Shown here: positions 19,941 through 31,300 of the stretch, piece after piece
Layout: each line of letters starts with the position of its first letter
Numbering within the stretch: the stretch's first letter is position 1
Assembly (NCBI GenBank): GCA_963575745.1
Contig: CAUYUJ010018493.1
Span: 262,631-326,630 of the forward strand
Reading direction: 5' to 3'
From: Prorocentrum cordatum
Lineage: Eukaryota; Sar; Dinophyceae; Prorocentrales; Prorocentraceae
DNA: 64,000 nucleotides
The notes under the pieces: model-generated
Databases searched by the model: none
Seen by the model: the letters and a program-made list of their open reading frames with translations, nothing else
What the model was told of the DNA's origin: nothing
Position numbers and translations under genes: made by a program

Positions 19941-21364
19941 TCAACAGACGCGCAAACTATAACCTCCCCCGCGACTTGGGATGTCTGCCAGCCATAAGAA
20001 GTCGAAGTCGGCCACGAATCTTTGACCAGTACGACGCAGCCTTGCCCTCACCCGAGGGAGTTCACATAGACGGTGAAGAGCAGCGGAATGCCCTGCTCCC
20101 GACCACGACACACACACACACTTTTCACAAAAGACCGTAGCACCCGCACGCCTGAGTCTGAGGCCATCCTGCTCAACCACCGCATGCTCATCCCATAGAG
20201 AAACCGCTCCCTGCAAGACAGGCGAACACGCCCTCCTCCTCGTCAAAGCGGTCCGCTGCTTCCAGCGCAACCTGCACCGCCCGAGGAGTGGGGAGGGCTT
20301 GAGCTCCATACTTGCGAATACGCACTTCAGCTCGAAAACGGTCAACGGCATTCGGCATGCACACAGAACGGATAAACTGTCCGTCGTCGTGCGACAACAC
20401 GACCTGCATATGATAAACCCAGAAGCAAGACGAACCAGCTGGTGCTCAACCGCCGTCGCCTGTGGCTGAGGAAAAGAAGAAGCACGCACTGGAACGTAAG
20501 GCTGCTCAGGGCCCCAGCCTCCGAGAGTGCGCATCCTGTGCATAGCCCACGGCATGTACTTTGCAACGCACTGATGTTGCCGCAACTCCACCTTCCAGTA
20601 TTCCTCGTAGACCTTGCTGACTCTATGCTCGAGCGCACCAGCACGAGCAAACCAATCAGCCCAGCCACTTCTCAAGGAAAATCGCTGTGGTATACACATC
20701 TGACCATACTCATCAATGGACTTGTGCGAAGGCACCCAGAATGATGACGGCCTCCGCTGTCCAGCAACTGCCTTGATCTGTCTCCACATCGTCGCATGCG
20801 CCCCAGAAGAACAATCAAGAGTATCTGACCAAGAGTTCCCTTCATCGCACAGCGCCAGCAAGTCCGTGCACAGGAAGTCATCTCACCCAGAAGCTGGAAG
20901 GCCATGTACACAGCATAACGTTCAGCACGTCCAGTAGATTGCAGAGCTCCTGGCAAAGCTCCGTATGCTGTACGCGAAGGGAGACCAGCTTCACTTAACA
21001 TGACAAAGGCCCAGCCGCAGCGCATCAATTCAGGCACTGCCGAAGCAAAACAAGAACCGTCGGAGGAAACATGATTGCCACGACAACTCGCCCGCGTGTT
21101 CCAGTCGCCCCAGAGAACGTAGTCCTGCTGCGCCCGCGGGGCCGCCACCGTGGGCGGCATGCACGTCAAAGCAACTCCAATCTCAAACGCATCCCAGCCG
21201 GGCTCTCCTAGCACCTTGAGCCCCTGATCGTACATGTACTGACGCGGGCCCTGCAACTTTTCTGGGACAACGCCTTCAATCTCCTCAGCCTCATTCAAAG
21301 GAGTGGAGGAGGGGGCCCTGTTAGGGACCCCTTCTGCAGCCCTAGACCCTCCCCCCACACGCAA
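19941..21364 (-). pseudogene. LINE RNase H and C-terminal zinc region, frame-broken
   Basis: Two overlapping minus frames (21364-20672 and 20861-19941) carry an RNase H domain in order: GDGSCFASAVPELMRCGW (first Asp), RAERYAVYMAFQLL (Glu), SDTLDCSSGAHATMWRQI (Asp), then FWVPSHKSIDEYGQ and WADWFARAGALEHRV (last Asp). A frameshift lies near 20780. Downstream are Cys clusters (FIICRSCC...CACR; TVFCEKCVCVSW with a later LHRLCE) like those ending the + strand LINE piece at 61.7-62.2 kb. No RT block is found upstream, so this is a 3' fragment, as 5'-truncated LINEs leave. Confidence 0.6.
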
Positions 21365-22460
21365 CGCCAGAACCCCTGAGACGAAGCCAAAACTGGGACA
21401 AGATCGGGACTGGACAAACCTGCCCCAAAGGCCCCCTTCTGGGCCCTAAAGGGCCCCTGCCGGGGCCCTACGGGCTCCTTTTCTGCAGCCCTCGCTGCCC
21501 GGGACCAGGACAAGATCGTGCTGGGACAAAGCGGGAACCTTTGAAATCCAGCAGTTCTGGAGGATGTATCGGGCCCCGCGGCTGTTCGGAGCGTTCCGGA
21601 TCGCACTGAGGGCAATCGACGTGCTATGAACACGTGTATCTGAACAAGCCGGGGAACTCCCCGGACAACCCCTCCAAGATGGAGACACCAAGCGTCCCAA
21701 CATGTAAGTGTGGACAACGCTAGGACGGGAACACCATTCCCAATTAGGGATGTGGCCACCGCTCAAGCGGCAGCACTATCCCCAATCGACGATGCGCCTA
21801 ACGCTGAGGCGAGAATACCATCCCCTATCAGGCGATTGACATAGATGTTGGGCGAAAACGTTGACCTGGAACCAGCGATCCGACGGGCCCCCGATAGCGA
21901 ATCCAGACGTTCCTTGGCGGGGTGAGGGAACCGTGCCCCTATCGGGGATGAAAGGCGATTGGGGGTGGATGCATCTTCCCTGAACTTCTCCCCCGCTAAC
22001 GTTGCCCCTGATCTCCATGCCGGCCCTGGAATGTCGCCCCCCTGGCCTCTCCTGGGACGCGGCTGGGGCAGACACTCGATGGGAGTCCCACCGTGGCGAC
22101 GAGTGGCCTCCCAGAGGCCCCAGAAGAATGAAAAACACTCGGAGACACTGATCCTCGACTCTTCATCCTCGGGTCTCCGGCGACCGCTCGGGACGATCTT
22201 GGTCCCCCTGGGATGCTCTCGGCTAGGCGCAACTGCTGGAGAACATCCTGAGACAAGAGAACGTCCAGGACTCGAGCCTATCGAGATCCTCTATCCTCCA
22301 TCCTGGAGCCTATCCCCTCCCATCATCGGCGGTCTCGCCTCGGCCTTTCTCGCAAGGTGAGCGGCGACGTGGAGACCGCGAGCCAATTACATTCTGACAT
22401 CCTGAAGCTGGTATCCCACGGCTGCAAGGTTTCGCCCTTGATTAAATGATCTCTGCTGTT
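21365..22460. other. Repeat-rich non-coding stretch
   Basis: Contains GGGCCC-rich palindromic sequence at 21430-21500 that resembles 43320-43420 (shared CCTTTTCTGC(A/G)GCCCTCG), and one member of the dispersed repeat described at 21840-21985. I see no gene. Confidence 0.45.
21840..21985 (+). repeat. Dispersed repeat A, copy 1
   Basis: GTTGACCTGGAACCAGCGATC ... CCCCCGATAGCGAATCC ... TATCGGGG, a member of a three-copy family with 22840-22990 and 60825-60975. It shares GACCTGGA, CCCGATAGCGAATCC, a (G)GCGGGG block and a closing ATCGG-C-GATG. Confidence 0.6.
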
Positions 22461-22461
22461 G

Positions 22462-22612
22462 GCTCCTGCCCTCGATCCTCTATCATCGATCCATTATCCT
22501 CGATCCTGTAGCCTGTCCTCGATCGTCCTGGGGTTGCCTGGATCGTCATCTGTCCTCGATCATTTGTCCTCGATCATCGATCCTCATTTGTCGGTTCTCG
22601 ATCGATATCCTA
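22462..22612 (+). repeat. Degenerate TCCTCGATC repeat
   Basis: About ten imperfect copies of TCCTCGATC(A/C) in 150 bases, including several ATCGAT palindromes. Confidence 0.7.
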
Positions 22613-22839
22613 TATGCGGTGTTTTGTCTCCAGAGTGCAGCCGCCCAAGGTGCAGCCGCTCAGTATCGGTGCGCAGTCCCCAACCGATATCCAAGAGTGC
22701 AGTCGCCCAAGGAGGCCTATGTGGCGAGGCCGCGGAGGTCAAGCAAGTCTGGATTCTGGAGCCCATCCCTCCCACCGTTGCCCCTGGAGGTGAGGGGCAA
22801 CGATAGGGGTGGCTGGCATAGAGGGGGGGGGGGGAACAT

Positions 22840-22990
22840 CGACTTGGAATCGGCGATACATCGCCGATAGATCGACGACAGGCCCCCGATAGCATCTCCG
22901 CAGCTTCCTGGACGGGGCGGGGCTGTCAGACCCCTCTCGGCGATGGATGGACGACTGGGGGTCGATGCGTCCCCCCGTGTGCCCAGCCCC
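22840..22990 (+). repeat. Dispersed repeat A, copy 2
   Basis: CATCGACTTGGAATCGGCGA ... CCCCCGATAGCATCTCCG ... GACGGGGCGGGGC ... TCGGCGATGGATG; preceded by a G-run at 22828-22840. It aligns with 60825-60975 over its whole length. Confidence 0.65.
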
Positions 22991-23045
22991 CCCCCCACCG
23001 TTGCCCCCAAGGAGGGCGGGCAAGAGGCGCCACCCGCCGGGGCCT

Positions 23046-23111
23046 CAGCGCGCGCTCCGCCTCAGAGGGGCGGCACTGCACGGCATGGAGGCAGGCCAGG
23101 TTGAAGTGTAC
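23046..23111 (-). CDS. Candidate TPR-like exon
   Basis: On the minus strand, after the acceptor CTCCGCCTCCAG, the exon would read VHFNLACLHAVQCRPSEA then ERALR. The spacing (F-N-L-A...A...G/C-R-x-x-E-A-x-x-A-L) fits one tetratricopeptide repeat. A similar short exon lies on the same strand at 40884-40955, and the two could belong to one gene with very long introns, though nothing links them directly. The 3' end of the exon is uncertain. Confidence 0.4.
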
Positions 23112-23149
23112 CTGGAGGCGGAGAATGAGGTGCGGGCCAGAAGGAAGAC

Positions 23150-23290
23150 AAGTGTATGAGGCCCCACGAGACCCACAACAGGAGGCTCCCGAGAGGCCCC
23201 CGAGTGGCTCCCAAGAGGCTCCCAAACTGCCCCCCAAGAGGCATCCGAGAGCGCCCCGAAGAGGCCCCAAGAAGCATGCCTGGGGACCCT
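23150..23290 (+). repeat. Short GAGGC(C/T)CCC repeat
   Basis: Irregular repeats of GAGGCCCCCGAG / AAGAGGC(T/C)CC over about 130 bases. Confidence 0.5.
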
Positions 23291-23305
23291 GACCCACGTC
23301 AACGT

Positions 23306-23338
<33 letters not shown>

Positions 23339-23569
23339 TGCCGTCTTCGCCATCCCCCTTCGGGGTCGGCGGCACTGGGCGTATGGCTGCATGTTCTTCA
23401 ATGTCCAATGATCCTGTGTTGTCGGGTCCCTGTTTTGAAAAGACGGCGCCCCGCGTCCTCCTCCTTCTGATCATCCTCCTCTTCCCTCCTCCTCTGTTTT
23501 CCTCTGCTCTCCGCATGTCGACCAGTTCGTCACACCCGGTACAGCGCTCCTTGTCCCCATAAGGAGCTC

Positions 23570-24420
23570 CACCAACAACCCTGTGGCGACGTTCACATGC
23601 GTCCGCCCCACCCAAGGAAGCTCCAAGAAGACCCCCATGGCGACGTTCGCATGCGTCCGCCCCACCCACTACAGCGTTTCGTGCCACCCAGGGAGCCTCA
23701 CCAATGGCCCCAATAACAGCATTCGCATGCGTCCACCCCACCCCGTACAGCACTTCACAACCCCCAACTAAAACAACCAAAACAGCAACAACAAATAACT
23801 CTACCAAAGGCCCCGTGGCGACGCCCGCATGCGTCCATCCCACCTAATAAGACGCTTCGTGGCTGCATGGGGAGCTCCACCGAAAGCCCCAGTGGCGACC
23901 TTCGCATGCGTCCGCCCCACCCAGAACAGCGCGATGTGGCCCGATTGGGAGCTCCACCGAAGGATCCAGTGGCGACGTTCGTGCGCGTCCGCCCCACCCG
24001 ATACAGCGCTAAGTGGCTCCCATAGGGAGCTCCAAAGAAGGCCCCAGTGGCGACGTTCGCATGCTTCTGCCCTACCCATTACAGCGCTTCGTGGGCGCGT
24101 AAAGAATTCCACAGAAGGAACCAGTGGCGACGTTCACACGCGTCCGCCCCACACAGTACAACGCTAAGTGGCTCCCATATGGAACTCCACTGAAGGCAGC
24201 AGTGGCGACCTTCGCATGCGTCCGCCCCACGTAGTACAGCGCTTCGTGGCAACACAGGGAGTTCCACGGAAGGACCGACGGATCCAGTAGCGACGTTCGC
24301 ATGCCTTCGCCTTAGCCAATACAGCGCGTCGTGGCCCAATCACCACAATGGCGACGTTCGCATGCGTCCGCCCCAGCCAGAACAGCGCGTCGTTGGCCGA
24401 TTGGGAGCTCCACCGATGGA
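23570..24420. repeat. ~76-bp minisatellite, about 11 units
   Basis: The unit contains GGAGCTCCAC(C/A)GAAGG, CCAGTGGCGACGTTCGCATG, CGTCCGCCCCACCCA and TACAGCGCTTCGTGGC. The anchor CGTCCGCCCCACC recurs at about 23599, 23659, 23731, 23833, 23909, 23985, 24062, 24141, 24217, 24301 and 24366, with spacing near 76 bases from 23833 on. Because 76 is not a multiple of three, translated frames rotate, so the many small open frames on both strands are artefacts. Confidence 0.9.
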
Positions 24421-24519
24421 TGATGCTGATGGTGGTGATGCTGATGAAGGCGACTATGAAGATAATGACGGTGATGACGAGGATACTGCTGAAAGTGGTG
24501 GCGATGGTGATGGTGATGG

Positions 24520-24555
<36 letters not shown>

Positions 24556-24690
24556 CGACGGCGGCGGCGGCGGCGGCGACGACGACGAGGATGAGGATGA
24601 TGCTGATGATGTGGAGGAGGAGGAGGAGGAGGAGGAGGAGGAGGAGGCAGAGGAGGAGGAGAAGACGGAAGAGAAGGAGTAGAAGGGACG
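24418..24690 (+). repeat. GAT then GGA microsatellite
   Basis: GATGATG repeats (24418-24545), a GCGGCGGCG island, then GAGGAG. It starts exactly where the 76-bp minisatellite stops. Confidence 0.85.
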
Positions 24691-24891
24691 GCGGCGGAGG
24701 GGGAGGAGACGATGGGATGTGGAGGGAGGACGGGGGGGGGAAGATGGTGGAGGAGGAAGGTGGAGGAGGGAGTGGAGGAGGACTATGGATCAGGGTGGTG
24801 ATGGTGGTGATGTTGATGATGGTTATGATGCTGTAGTTGCCTGCTCTAAATGGCCCGGAGGCCCAGCAGTCCACAGCACTCACATACTGAA

Positions 24892-25056
24892 CTACCTCGA
24901 AGCAGCGACGGCCGTCGACACTGTATCGCCGAGCCGCCACTCGACAAAATCAGTCTCAGATCGTCTCCATGCCTTCTTGTCTCTCGCCAACATCATCCAA
25001 TCTTGGCCGGTCTCCATCCAATAGTACCGCGCGAATTGATACTCCACACGCTCCAT
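24892..25056 (-). pseudogene. LINE C-terminal fragment, 54 codons
   Basis: ATG 25056 to TAG 24892 on the minus strand encodes MERVEYQFARYYWMETGQDW, MMLARDKKAWRRSETDFVEW and a short tail. The pattern W(x)2-3 A-x-D-x-x-x-W...F is typical of the extreme C-terminus of LINE reverse-transcriptase proteins. A stop sits two codons upstream and another frame upstream continues similar sequence (GRNQGFRRF), so it is a degraded remnant. Confidence 0.45.
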
Positions 25057-25399
25057 GGGCTAAATCGGCGAAATCCTTGGTTTCGTCCCTCTGGCGTCGA
25101 ACGCATGGCATGCCGGTATCTGTTCCACTGCAATACTTGTGATAAGATGGACTCGGGGTGCGTCACAATTCTCCGAGCGACATGGTGATGATGATGGTGA
25201 TGATGATGATGGTACTGATGATGATGAGGAGGAGGGAGAAGAGAAGAAGAAAGACGAGGAGGGGGCGGAAAAACGGGAAGGAGGATGAGGTGAGGCGCCC
25301 CTAACACTTCCCCTTGAAACTCCACACCATCCCTCCACGGAGGCCTGCCTGGCCCGCCCTGGATCGGCGGCGAACCCGTGGGGGAAGTTAGAAGGAAAA

Positions 25400-25445
25400 G
25401 GCTTTCTCAGAAGGCTTGGGGGTTCCCCCGCCCTTCTGAGAAGTT
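25400..25445. repeat. Nested hairpin
   Basis: TTCTCAGAAGG (near 25404) pairs with CCTTCTGAGAA (near 25433) and encloses a second perfect stem, GGGGGTTCCCCC. It lies 30 bases before hairpin repeat B. Confidence 0.8.
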
Positions 25446-25465
25446 TTCTCAGCCTGACCCGAAGC

Positions 25466-25675
25466 CATATCGGGGGCGCGCAAACCTGGATTCGCGATCC
25501 ATGGATTTGGCGCGATGTCGCCAAATCCACAGATCGGGGGAGGTGCCCTCCCCCAAATGCGGCCGGTGCCGCCTCGCTCGGCGGCGGTAATCCGCGGTTT
25601 CTCCTGAAAACGAGACCCGTCGCTAATCCACGCCCCCTTAATCCATGTTTGCGATCGCCTGAACATAGAAAACCT
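25466..25675 (+). repeat. Dispersed repeat B (three hairpins), copy 1
   Basis: About 200 bases matching 36362-36562 at roughly 85%. Hairpin 1: TGGATTTGGCG / CGCCAAATCCA (25502-25529, loop CGATGT). Hairpin 2: GGGGGAG / CTCCCCC (25536-25554, loop GTGCC). Hairpin 3: GCCGCC / GGCGGC (25568-25585, loop TCGCTC). It ends with CGCTAATCC...TTAATCCATGTTTGCGATCGCCT. No open frame is shared. Confidence 0.85.
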
Positions 25676-26105
25676 CTCAGCAAGAAGGGGGCCTTCTGAG
25701 GAGCCCCGCCGCCTTCTGGGGGGGCCTTCTCCTTCTCACTTCCCCCCCCCCCCTGGACCGCCGAGGAGCCCCGCCCAGCCCGCCCGCAGGAGTCGCTCGA
25801 GGGGGTATACATCGCTCTCGACGAGAACACCCGCCGGTCGGAAGAACTGGGCGGAACCACGAGGTAAGAAGGCGTTGGGGGTAGTTTGGGCTTCCGCCCG
25901 CCCCCTGAAGAGGAAGGACGGAAGACAACCCACCCGATCATTGAAGTAGGCAGGCGCCCAAAGGGCAGGCGCCCAAAGTAGGGGATCTGGGAAGCTAGAA
26001 ATACCTACTTCCAACGACCGTCGCGTATCCTCGGAGTTCTCGTGCAGCGCGGCGCGCTAGGAAGGCAGAAGGGCGACGCGGCAAACAGGCACACGACGCG
26101 GGGAG

Positions 26106-26213
26106 GTGGAGGTCGTCGTCGCCGCGGTGGTGGTGGTGATCGTCGTCGTCGTCGTCGACGTCGTCGTCGTCGTCGTCGTCGTCGTCGTGGTCGTGGTCGT
26201 GATCGTGGTCGTG

Positions 26214-26248
<35 letters not shown>

Positions 26249-26345
26249 GGTCGTGGTCGTGGTCGTTGTCGTCGTCGTGGTCGTCGTCGCCGCCGCCGCC
26301 GCCGCCGCTGTCGTCGTCGTCGTTGTCGTCGTCGTCGTCGCCGCC
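26106..26345. repeat. GTC/GTG trinucleotide-hexanucleotide array
   Basis: About 240 bases of GTCGTC, then GTGGTC hexamers, then GTC and GCC. All long open frames across it (Arg/Asp/Val runs) are repeat artefacts. Confidence 0.9.
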
Positions 26346-26509
26346 GACTGGAGGAAGCGCGCAACGAGGGCGCACCGCCCGCCCGAAGTGCGCCATCGGC
26401 AGCTTCCCGAGCACCTGCGGCGGCCCCGCCCCTCCAGGCCATGCCCTCCGAGGCGTTGCCAGAGGTGTCCCTCCTCCCTCCTCCTCCGCCCTCTTTCTCC
26501 ACCTCCTCC

Positions 26510-26717
26510 TGTCACAGGGCTCGGGGGGCTCGGAATGTAAAGGAGTAAGTGGGGAGGGCGAACGTACCTTTCTGTGCTCAGTCTGGAAACCTCAGCGACT
26601 CCAAGGTGAGTCGCTCCCTAAGCCTAAAAGGCTGTGCACAACTGCAGAACACAAAGAGAGGGGGAGAGGGAGGGAGAACAAGAACCCGGGACCAGGGCGA
26701 GCCGGGTTACGATGACA
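26510..26717 (-). repeat. 3' LTR of the copia element
   Basis: 208 bases. The last frame of the polyprotein ends inside it: the final Ser-Ser-stop codons come from the first LTR bases. No classical polypurine tract precedes it on the minus strand; the nearest G-rich run (GGCGGGGGG) is about 40 bases upstream. Confidence 0.95.
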
Positions 26718-28392
26718 GTGCACCCAACTTTGGTGGGTTCTGCAGGGGAAGACCCCCCGCCGGACCCACCCTGGCCTGGTAGGACAGGTACATGGGCTCG
26801 TCAGCACGAGCGGGGATCTGGCGGGCGACGCGCCCCGCCTCGGGCTCCTCGCGGCCTCCGCTCCTCCGGCTCCTCTCTGCCTCCTGTGGTACCTCCTCCT
26901 CTTCCTCAACCTCCTCGGCCTCCGCCTCCTCCTTCTTCCTAGAGCCGTGCTCCTCCTCGCTTCCACGGGGCCTATCCTCCTCAACCTCGCCCCTTCTCCT
27001 CGCTTCTTCGATCAAAGCTCTCCGGCTAGCCCCTCGAGATCGGGACTTAAGAGACATATTCAACGCTCGCTCGTCGAGGTGTCCCCCTTCGTCGACGAGA
27101 CACATCGATCCTCGACACAGTAAATCGTGCAGGGCCAGATTGCTTTTTGACGGATCGGCGTGGGTCAATGGATCGGCAGGTACGCGCCCGTGGGGGAGCC
27201 AACGGATCTGCGAACCAGTCGAGCTCAAAGAATCTCTGACAACAGCAAGCTCGATCGCATTACGTCGATCGGCCCGGGACCCAGCCGCATTTTTACTCAA
27301 CGTGTCAAACACCGATTTGGCATCCACCACGGCCAGGGACGCAGCTCGATCACTCAACTCGCAAGTCGAGGACATCACAACCGAGAACGGGGAGGCCCCA
27401 AGATTCCAAGACGGCTTCTGAACATCTCCGAAGACCGCATCACGCCAAAGAACCTGCAAATACTGGGCCTCAGCCACAGCACCGCTCAAAGCGAGAGTCT
27501 CTGCAGCGACGGTGGAGCTGATCACCCGCTTCAGTCGCTGCGAGCGCCACGAGAGCAGTGACGCGCGAGCTCTGCGGTTCGCCCGGATCGAGGCGTCCGC
27601 CGCCATTACCAGCCAAGCACCCTGGGATCCGCCGCGGCTCGCGGAGCCCGGTCCGGAGGCGTCGGACGCCGTGACGAACGCAAGCGAAAGCGGGTCGAGC
27701 CCCCACACGGTCAGCCTCTGAGAGGCCGTGGCCTTCAAAAACTTGCAAACCTTGATGAGCGTGAGAGCGTGGGAAACGAGAGGGGTCGGCATGGCCCCCG
27801 CGAGAATCGAGGCCGATCCCGCCACGTCAGGACGCGACTCCCTGGCCACCCACTGTACCTGGGCCACCACTGCTCGATACGACTTGACCTCAGTAGGCGT
27901 GAGGGGGGAATCAGGGTCACAGCGACGAGAGCGATCGAGAGGCATAACCGTAAGCTGCTCCCGTATATACTTTTCCTGATCAATGGTTATCCGATCCCTA
28001 AACTGGCGCAGGTGTCGACCGGCAAACTCCGAGTCAGACTGGCACCACTTGCCAAACCGAAACCTGGACGTCGCTCTCTCCTTGAACCGATCCAAATACT
28101 CCTGGCGGCCGGTCACAATGAGGTCGTCGACCTCAATAAGCACCAGGCCCTCAAGGGCCCCCATTCGGTCCCGTTTAAGCCACAGGCACGGTTCAAGCAT
28201 GGACTTAGTGAAACCCTCCCCCGCGAGCCAATCAGTCAGCGTCCGATGCCACAAAAGAGGAGCATCGTTAAGACCATATACGGGCGCAACCAACTCGATC
28301 AACTGATCTGGGCCAATCGGCAGACCCGAGCACGGTTCAACAAAAATCGTTCCTCGGGGGCGCTCTAAACGCTGGCTCTGGCAAAAAAGCAT
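26707..28392 (-). CDS. RT palm and RNase H of the copia element
   Basis: 561 codons. The first residues are out-of-frame overlap; true element sequence starts at CQSQRLERPRGTIFVEP. RT features: ELVAPVYGLNDAPLLWH and the catalytic motif C, LVLIEVDDLIVTG (near residue 90), with Glu before VDD where Tyr or His is common. RNase H: TASDASGPG (about 245), SSTVAAETLALSGA (about 298), VVDAKSVFDTL (about 355) and WLPHGRVPADPLTHAD (about 400-414), the counterpart of the usual ADxLTK ending. The last 130 residues are a charged Glu/Arg tail. The stop codon lies within the 3' LTR. It is separated from the upstream frame by the six-T run between RT motifs A and C, so this copy as written cannot make a complete RT without a shift. 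Confidence 0.9.
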   Translation of the reverse strand: MLFCQSQRLERPRGTIFVEPCSGLPIGPDQLIELVAPVYGLNDAPLLWHRTLTDWLAGEGFTKSMLEPCLWLKRDRMGALEGLVLIEVDDLIVTGRQEYLDRFKERATSRFRFGKWCQSDSEFAGRHLRQFRDRITIDQEKYIREQLTVMPLDRSRRCDPDSPLTPTEVKSYRAVVAQVQWVARESRPDVAGSASILAGAMPTPLVSHALTLIKVCKFLKATASQRLTVWGLDPLSLAFVTASDASGPGSASRGGSQGAWLVMAADASIRANRRARASLLSWRSQRLKRVISSTVAAETLALSGAVAEAQYLQVLWRDAVFGDVQKPSWNLGASPFSVVMSSTCELSDRAASLAVVDAKSVFDTLSKNAAGSRADRRNAIELAVVRDSLSSTGSQIRWLPHGRVPADPLTHADPSKSNLALHDLLCRGSMCLVDEGGHLDERALNMSLKSRSRGASRRALIEEARRRGEVEEDRPRGSEEEHGSRKKEEAEAEEVEEEEEVPQEAERSRRSGGREEPEAGRVARQIPARADEPMYLSYQARVGPAGGLPLQNPPKLGALSS

Positions 28393-31300
28393 TCTTCGCG
28401 TCAGCTATGGTAAGGGTCCATCCGAATGACGCGGCAATCTGCAAACAGGTAAGAACGCTCTCGGACTGAGGTGTCGGGGCATAGACCTCCAAAATTTCCG
28501 AGTCGGGATCCTGGTGGCCGTGGACGCACCAACGGGACTTGGGCTGGGGGCGAGAACCTACCCCCTCAACCGGTTTCAGCCGTCTAACCATGCGAGAGGA
28601 TAAGATGCGATCGGGAAACCGCCTCCGAGCTGACACCGACTCCTCAGGCGAAAGCACACGAACAGCTCCAGTGCCCAGCATCGCTGCCCATTCCTTAGCG
28701 TCTGACTCCGAAAATCGGGCGCGATCCTCCGGGGACAAGTCTTTGAGTCTCACCTCGGCCCCCCGGGGATTGATCTTGGGCGGGGTCTTGTCAGACGCCG
28801 AGGTCGGGTACGACAGCTCGTCGAAGGGACCTAAGTCTCTCAAAAAGAAGCTGACCAGATCGGGGGCTCCCCGCACCGCGGACCACTCGAGGAGCTCTTG
28901 GACCAGAAAGCTATCCTGCTCCTCTTCAGGAGCGTCCCAGTCACAACCACCTCCACTGGCCTCCGGGTCCTTTCCGCCGGCACCCTTACTTTCGCCGGCC
29001 TCCTCCGCCTTCTCGCCGAACTCCGCCAGGAAATCACCGGCACTAGGGCGGGGCCCCGGGGGCCTGCTCCTGCCCGAGGACCGCGCAGCGGGGGCCTCCG
29101 GGGACGCGCGAGCGTCCGACGACGGTCGAGCCCGGGGGGCAGAGATGTCCCGTCCAGACCCCAAAACTCGTGCCAGAGGCGGCCACTCCCTCGCCATGGG
29201 AACGTCCAGCGCCGGGGCCTCCGGCGCCGGGCGAGGAAGCGGCTCGACGCTCTCAGGGACAGGATTGCTAGCGGCCCCCTTCGCAGAGGGGGACAAAGCC
29301 GACCCAGGAGAGCCAGCGACAGGTTGACTTGGCGGGCCTTGGATGGCCGCCACTCGCTGCAAAACGGAGGGTCCGTCTGGGTACTCCTCAATCGGGGTAA
29401 GACGCGGACGCTTATCCTGGGGCTCAGGGCCGGGGGAAAGCCTGACCTCGCTCCGGGTCTCCGGGAGGGCATCCGATCCAGGTTCCGAGGCGACCGATCC
29501 GACCGCGGGGACGAGGGAATCCGCGGGGGCCGAGGGCACCCTGGTGCCCTGGGAAACCTGGCGAGAGGGGCCCTGGGAAATCGGCGGGTTCGGGATCACC
29601 GGGACTTGCTGCCTCGCCGAGGGGTCCTCCGGGGGCGCCGCTTCGGGGGCATCGTTGGCCTCGGGAGGTGGGGGTCCTTCGGCGGTGACATCCACCGCGC
29701 CCGACCTCTTGCCGGGGGCCCGGATGTCCTCGCGAAGGCGGTCGAAAGCAGCACTATCCAACAATTCGGCCCCCATCGACTCAGACCGAGTCGCTAGGCG
29801 CACCTGCTCGGCAGTGCACTTCAACAACTTGGCCCGCATAGCCACCCACACGGTCCCGCCACCCTTGCTTCCACCGGCTCCCGCTGACTGGTAGATGACG
29901 ACCCCAGGACCAGTCCACCTGTCACGCTGGAAGGAGTGAGATCGATTGGAGGCGGTGATCCTCCGAAACACGTAAACCCAATCCCCCGGCCTGAATTCTC
30001 GCTCCTGATGAGGGCGAGCACGAGACGCCTCAGCAAGCCTAGATCGCGCATCCAGACCGGCGAGCGCCTTCCGGGCCTCCTCACGGATCCGATGCTGCCG
30101 TGCAAACTCGCCGGCGGCCGAATCAAGGTCCACAGCACGGGCCGAAACGTCATCCGAGCCGATCAAGTCGACTGGGTCGTCCGACAGCAAACTCCGAGGG
30201 ATCCGAGGGTTTTGTCCGAAAACAAGCTGGGACGGGCTGAAACCGCCACGGTGAAAACCCCGATTTTTGCTGGCAACCACTTCGCACAGAAGGAGATCCG
30301 TCTCCTCCCGGGTCTTGGGATTGATCGTCTGGGCTGCCTTCGACAGAGCTTCCTTCACTAAGCCACCGTGACGCTCACATTTGCCATTCTGATGCGGAGA
30401 GCTGGCCGGAATGACGTGCTGCATCACTCCATGATGTTCGCACCCTCTCGCAAAAATCCCCTCAAACTCCCCTCCCCCATCACACACGAGGACCTCCGGG
30501 ACTCCGAACGGCCTCACCCACCATCTAAGGAACGCGGCCCAAACCGACTTGGCCGTGTCGTCAGACAGAAGAGCGCACTGCTGGAACGAGGTTCCATGAT
30601 CAATGATGTTCATGACGGGGGTGCTCTTTCCTTCGATGTCAAGATAGAACAGGTCTATCGCGACAACCTTATTGAAAGCGTAAGTGTGGGGCAGGTGCGC
30701 TCTCCTGCGCCAGCCGGCCTTGGTGTGTGGAGCGCATTGATCGCACTTAAACTCATCCTTCACCCAGGTCAACACCTCCAAGCGGGCTCCTGCCACACGC
30801 AGGGCACGAAGGAAATCTTCATTCGAGGGGTGTCCGAGATTCACATGCAGGCGGGCCACCTCCTTCTGAAGAGCCAGATCCAGAGAGGTCGCCTTCGCGG
30901 GGCCCTGGGACCGGGGAAGGCCCTCGGCGGGACCCGAGCGGCCCCCGGAGGCCTCGTCTCCATCGGAGATCGCGGGATCGGCTTCTTCGACCGGAAACGA
31001 CCACGACTCAGCCTCAGAGGCCTCGTCCTGCTCAAACAGGGTAGCGGGGCCCGCCTGTCGGACCTGGGAGCGCCGACGGTGAAACGCCAGAGCTCCGTCC
31101 TCCACTCCAGAGGCTAATAAACTACTGATCAGCTCCCTCGGGAAGTTCTCCGCGGCGTGCGTCCTGGCGCCGCCGGAAAGGGGAACGTGGACATGCTGGT
31201 GACTGCAGCGTCGCAGGCAGTGAGCAAGGAGGGGAGAGGAGTTGGACATCACCCTGGTGGGTTTCTTGGCCGGTCCGAGCTCGCCAGTCCACAGCCCATA

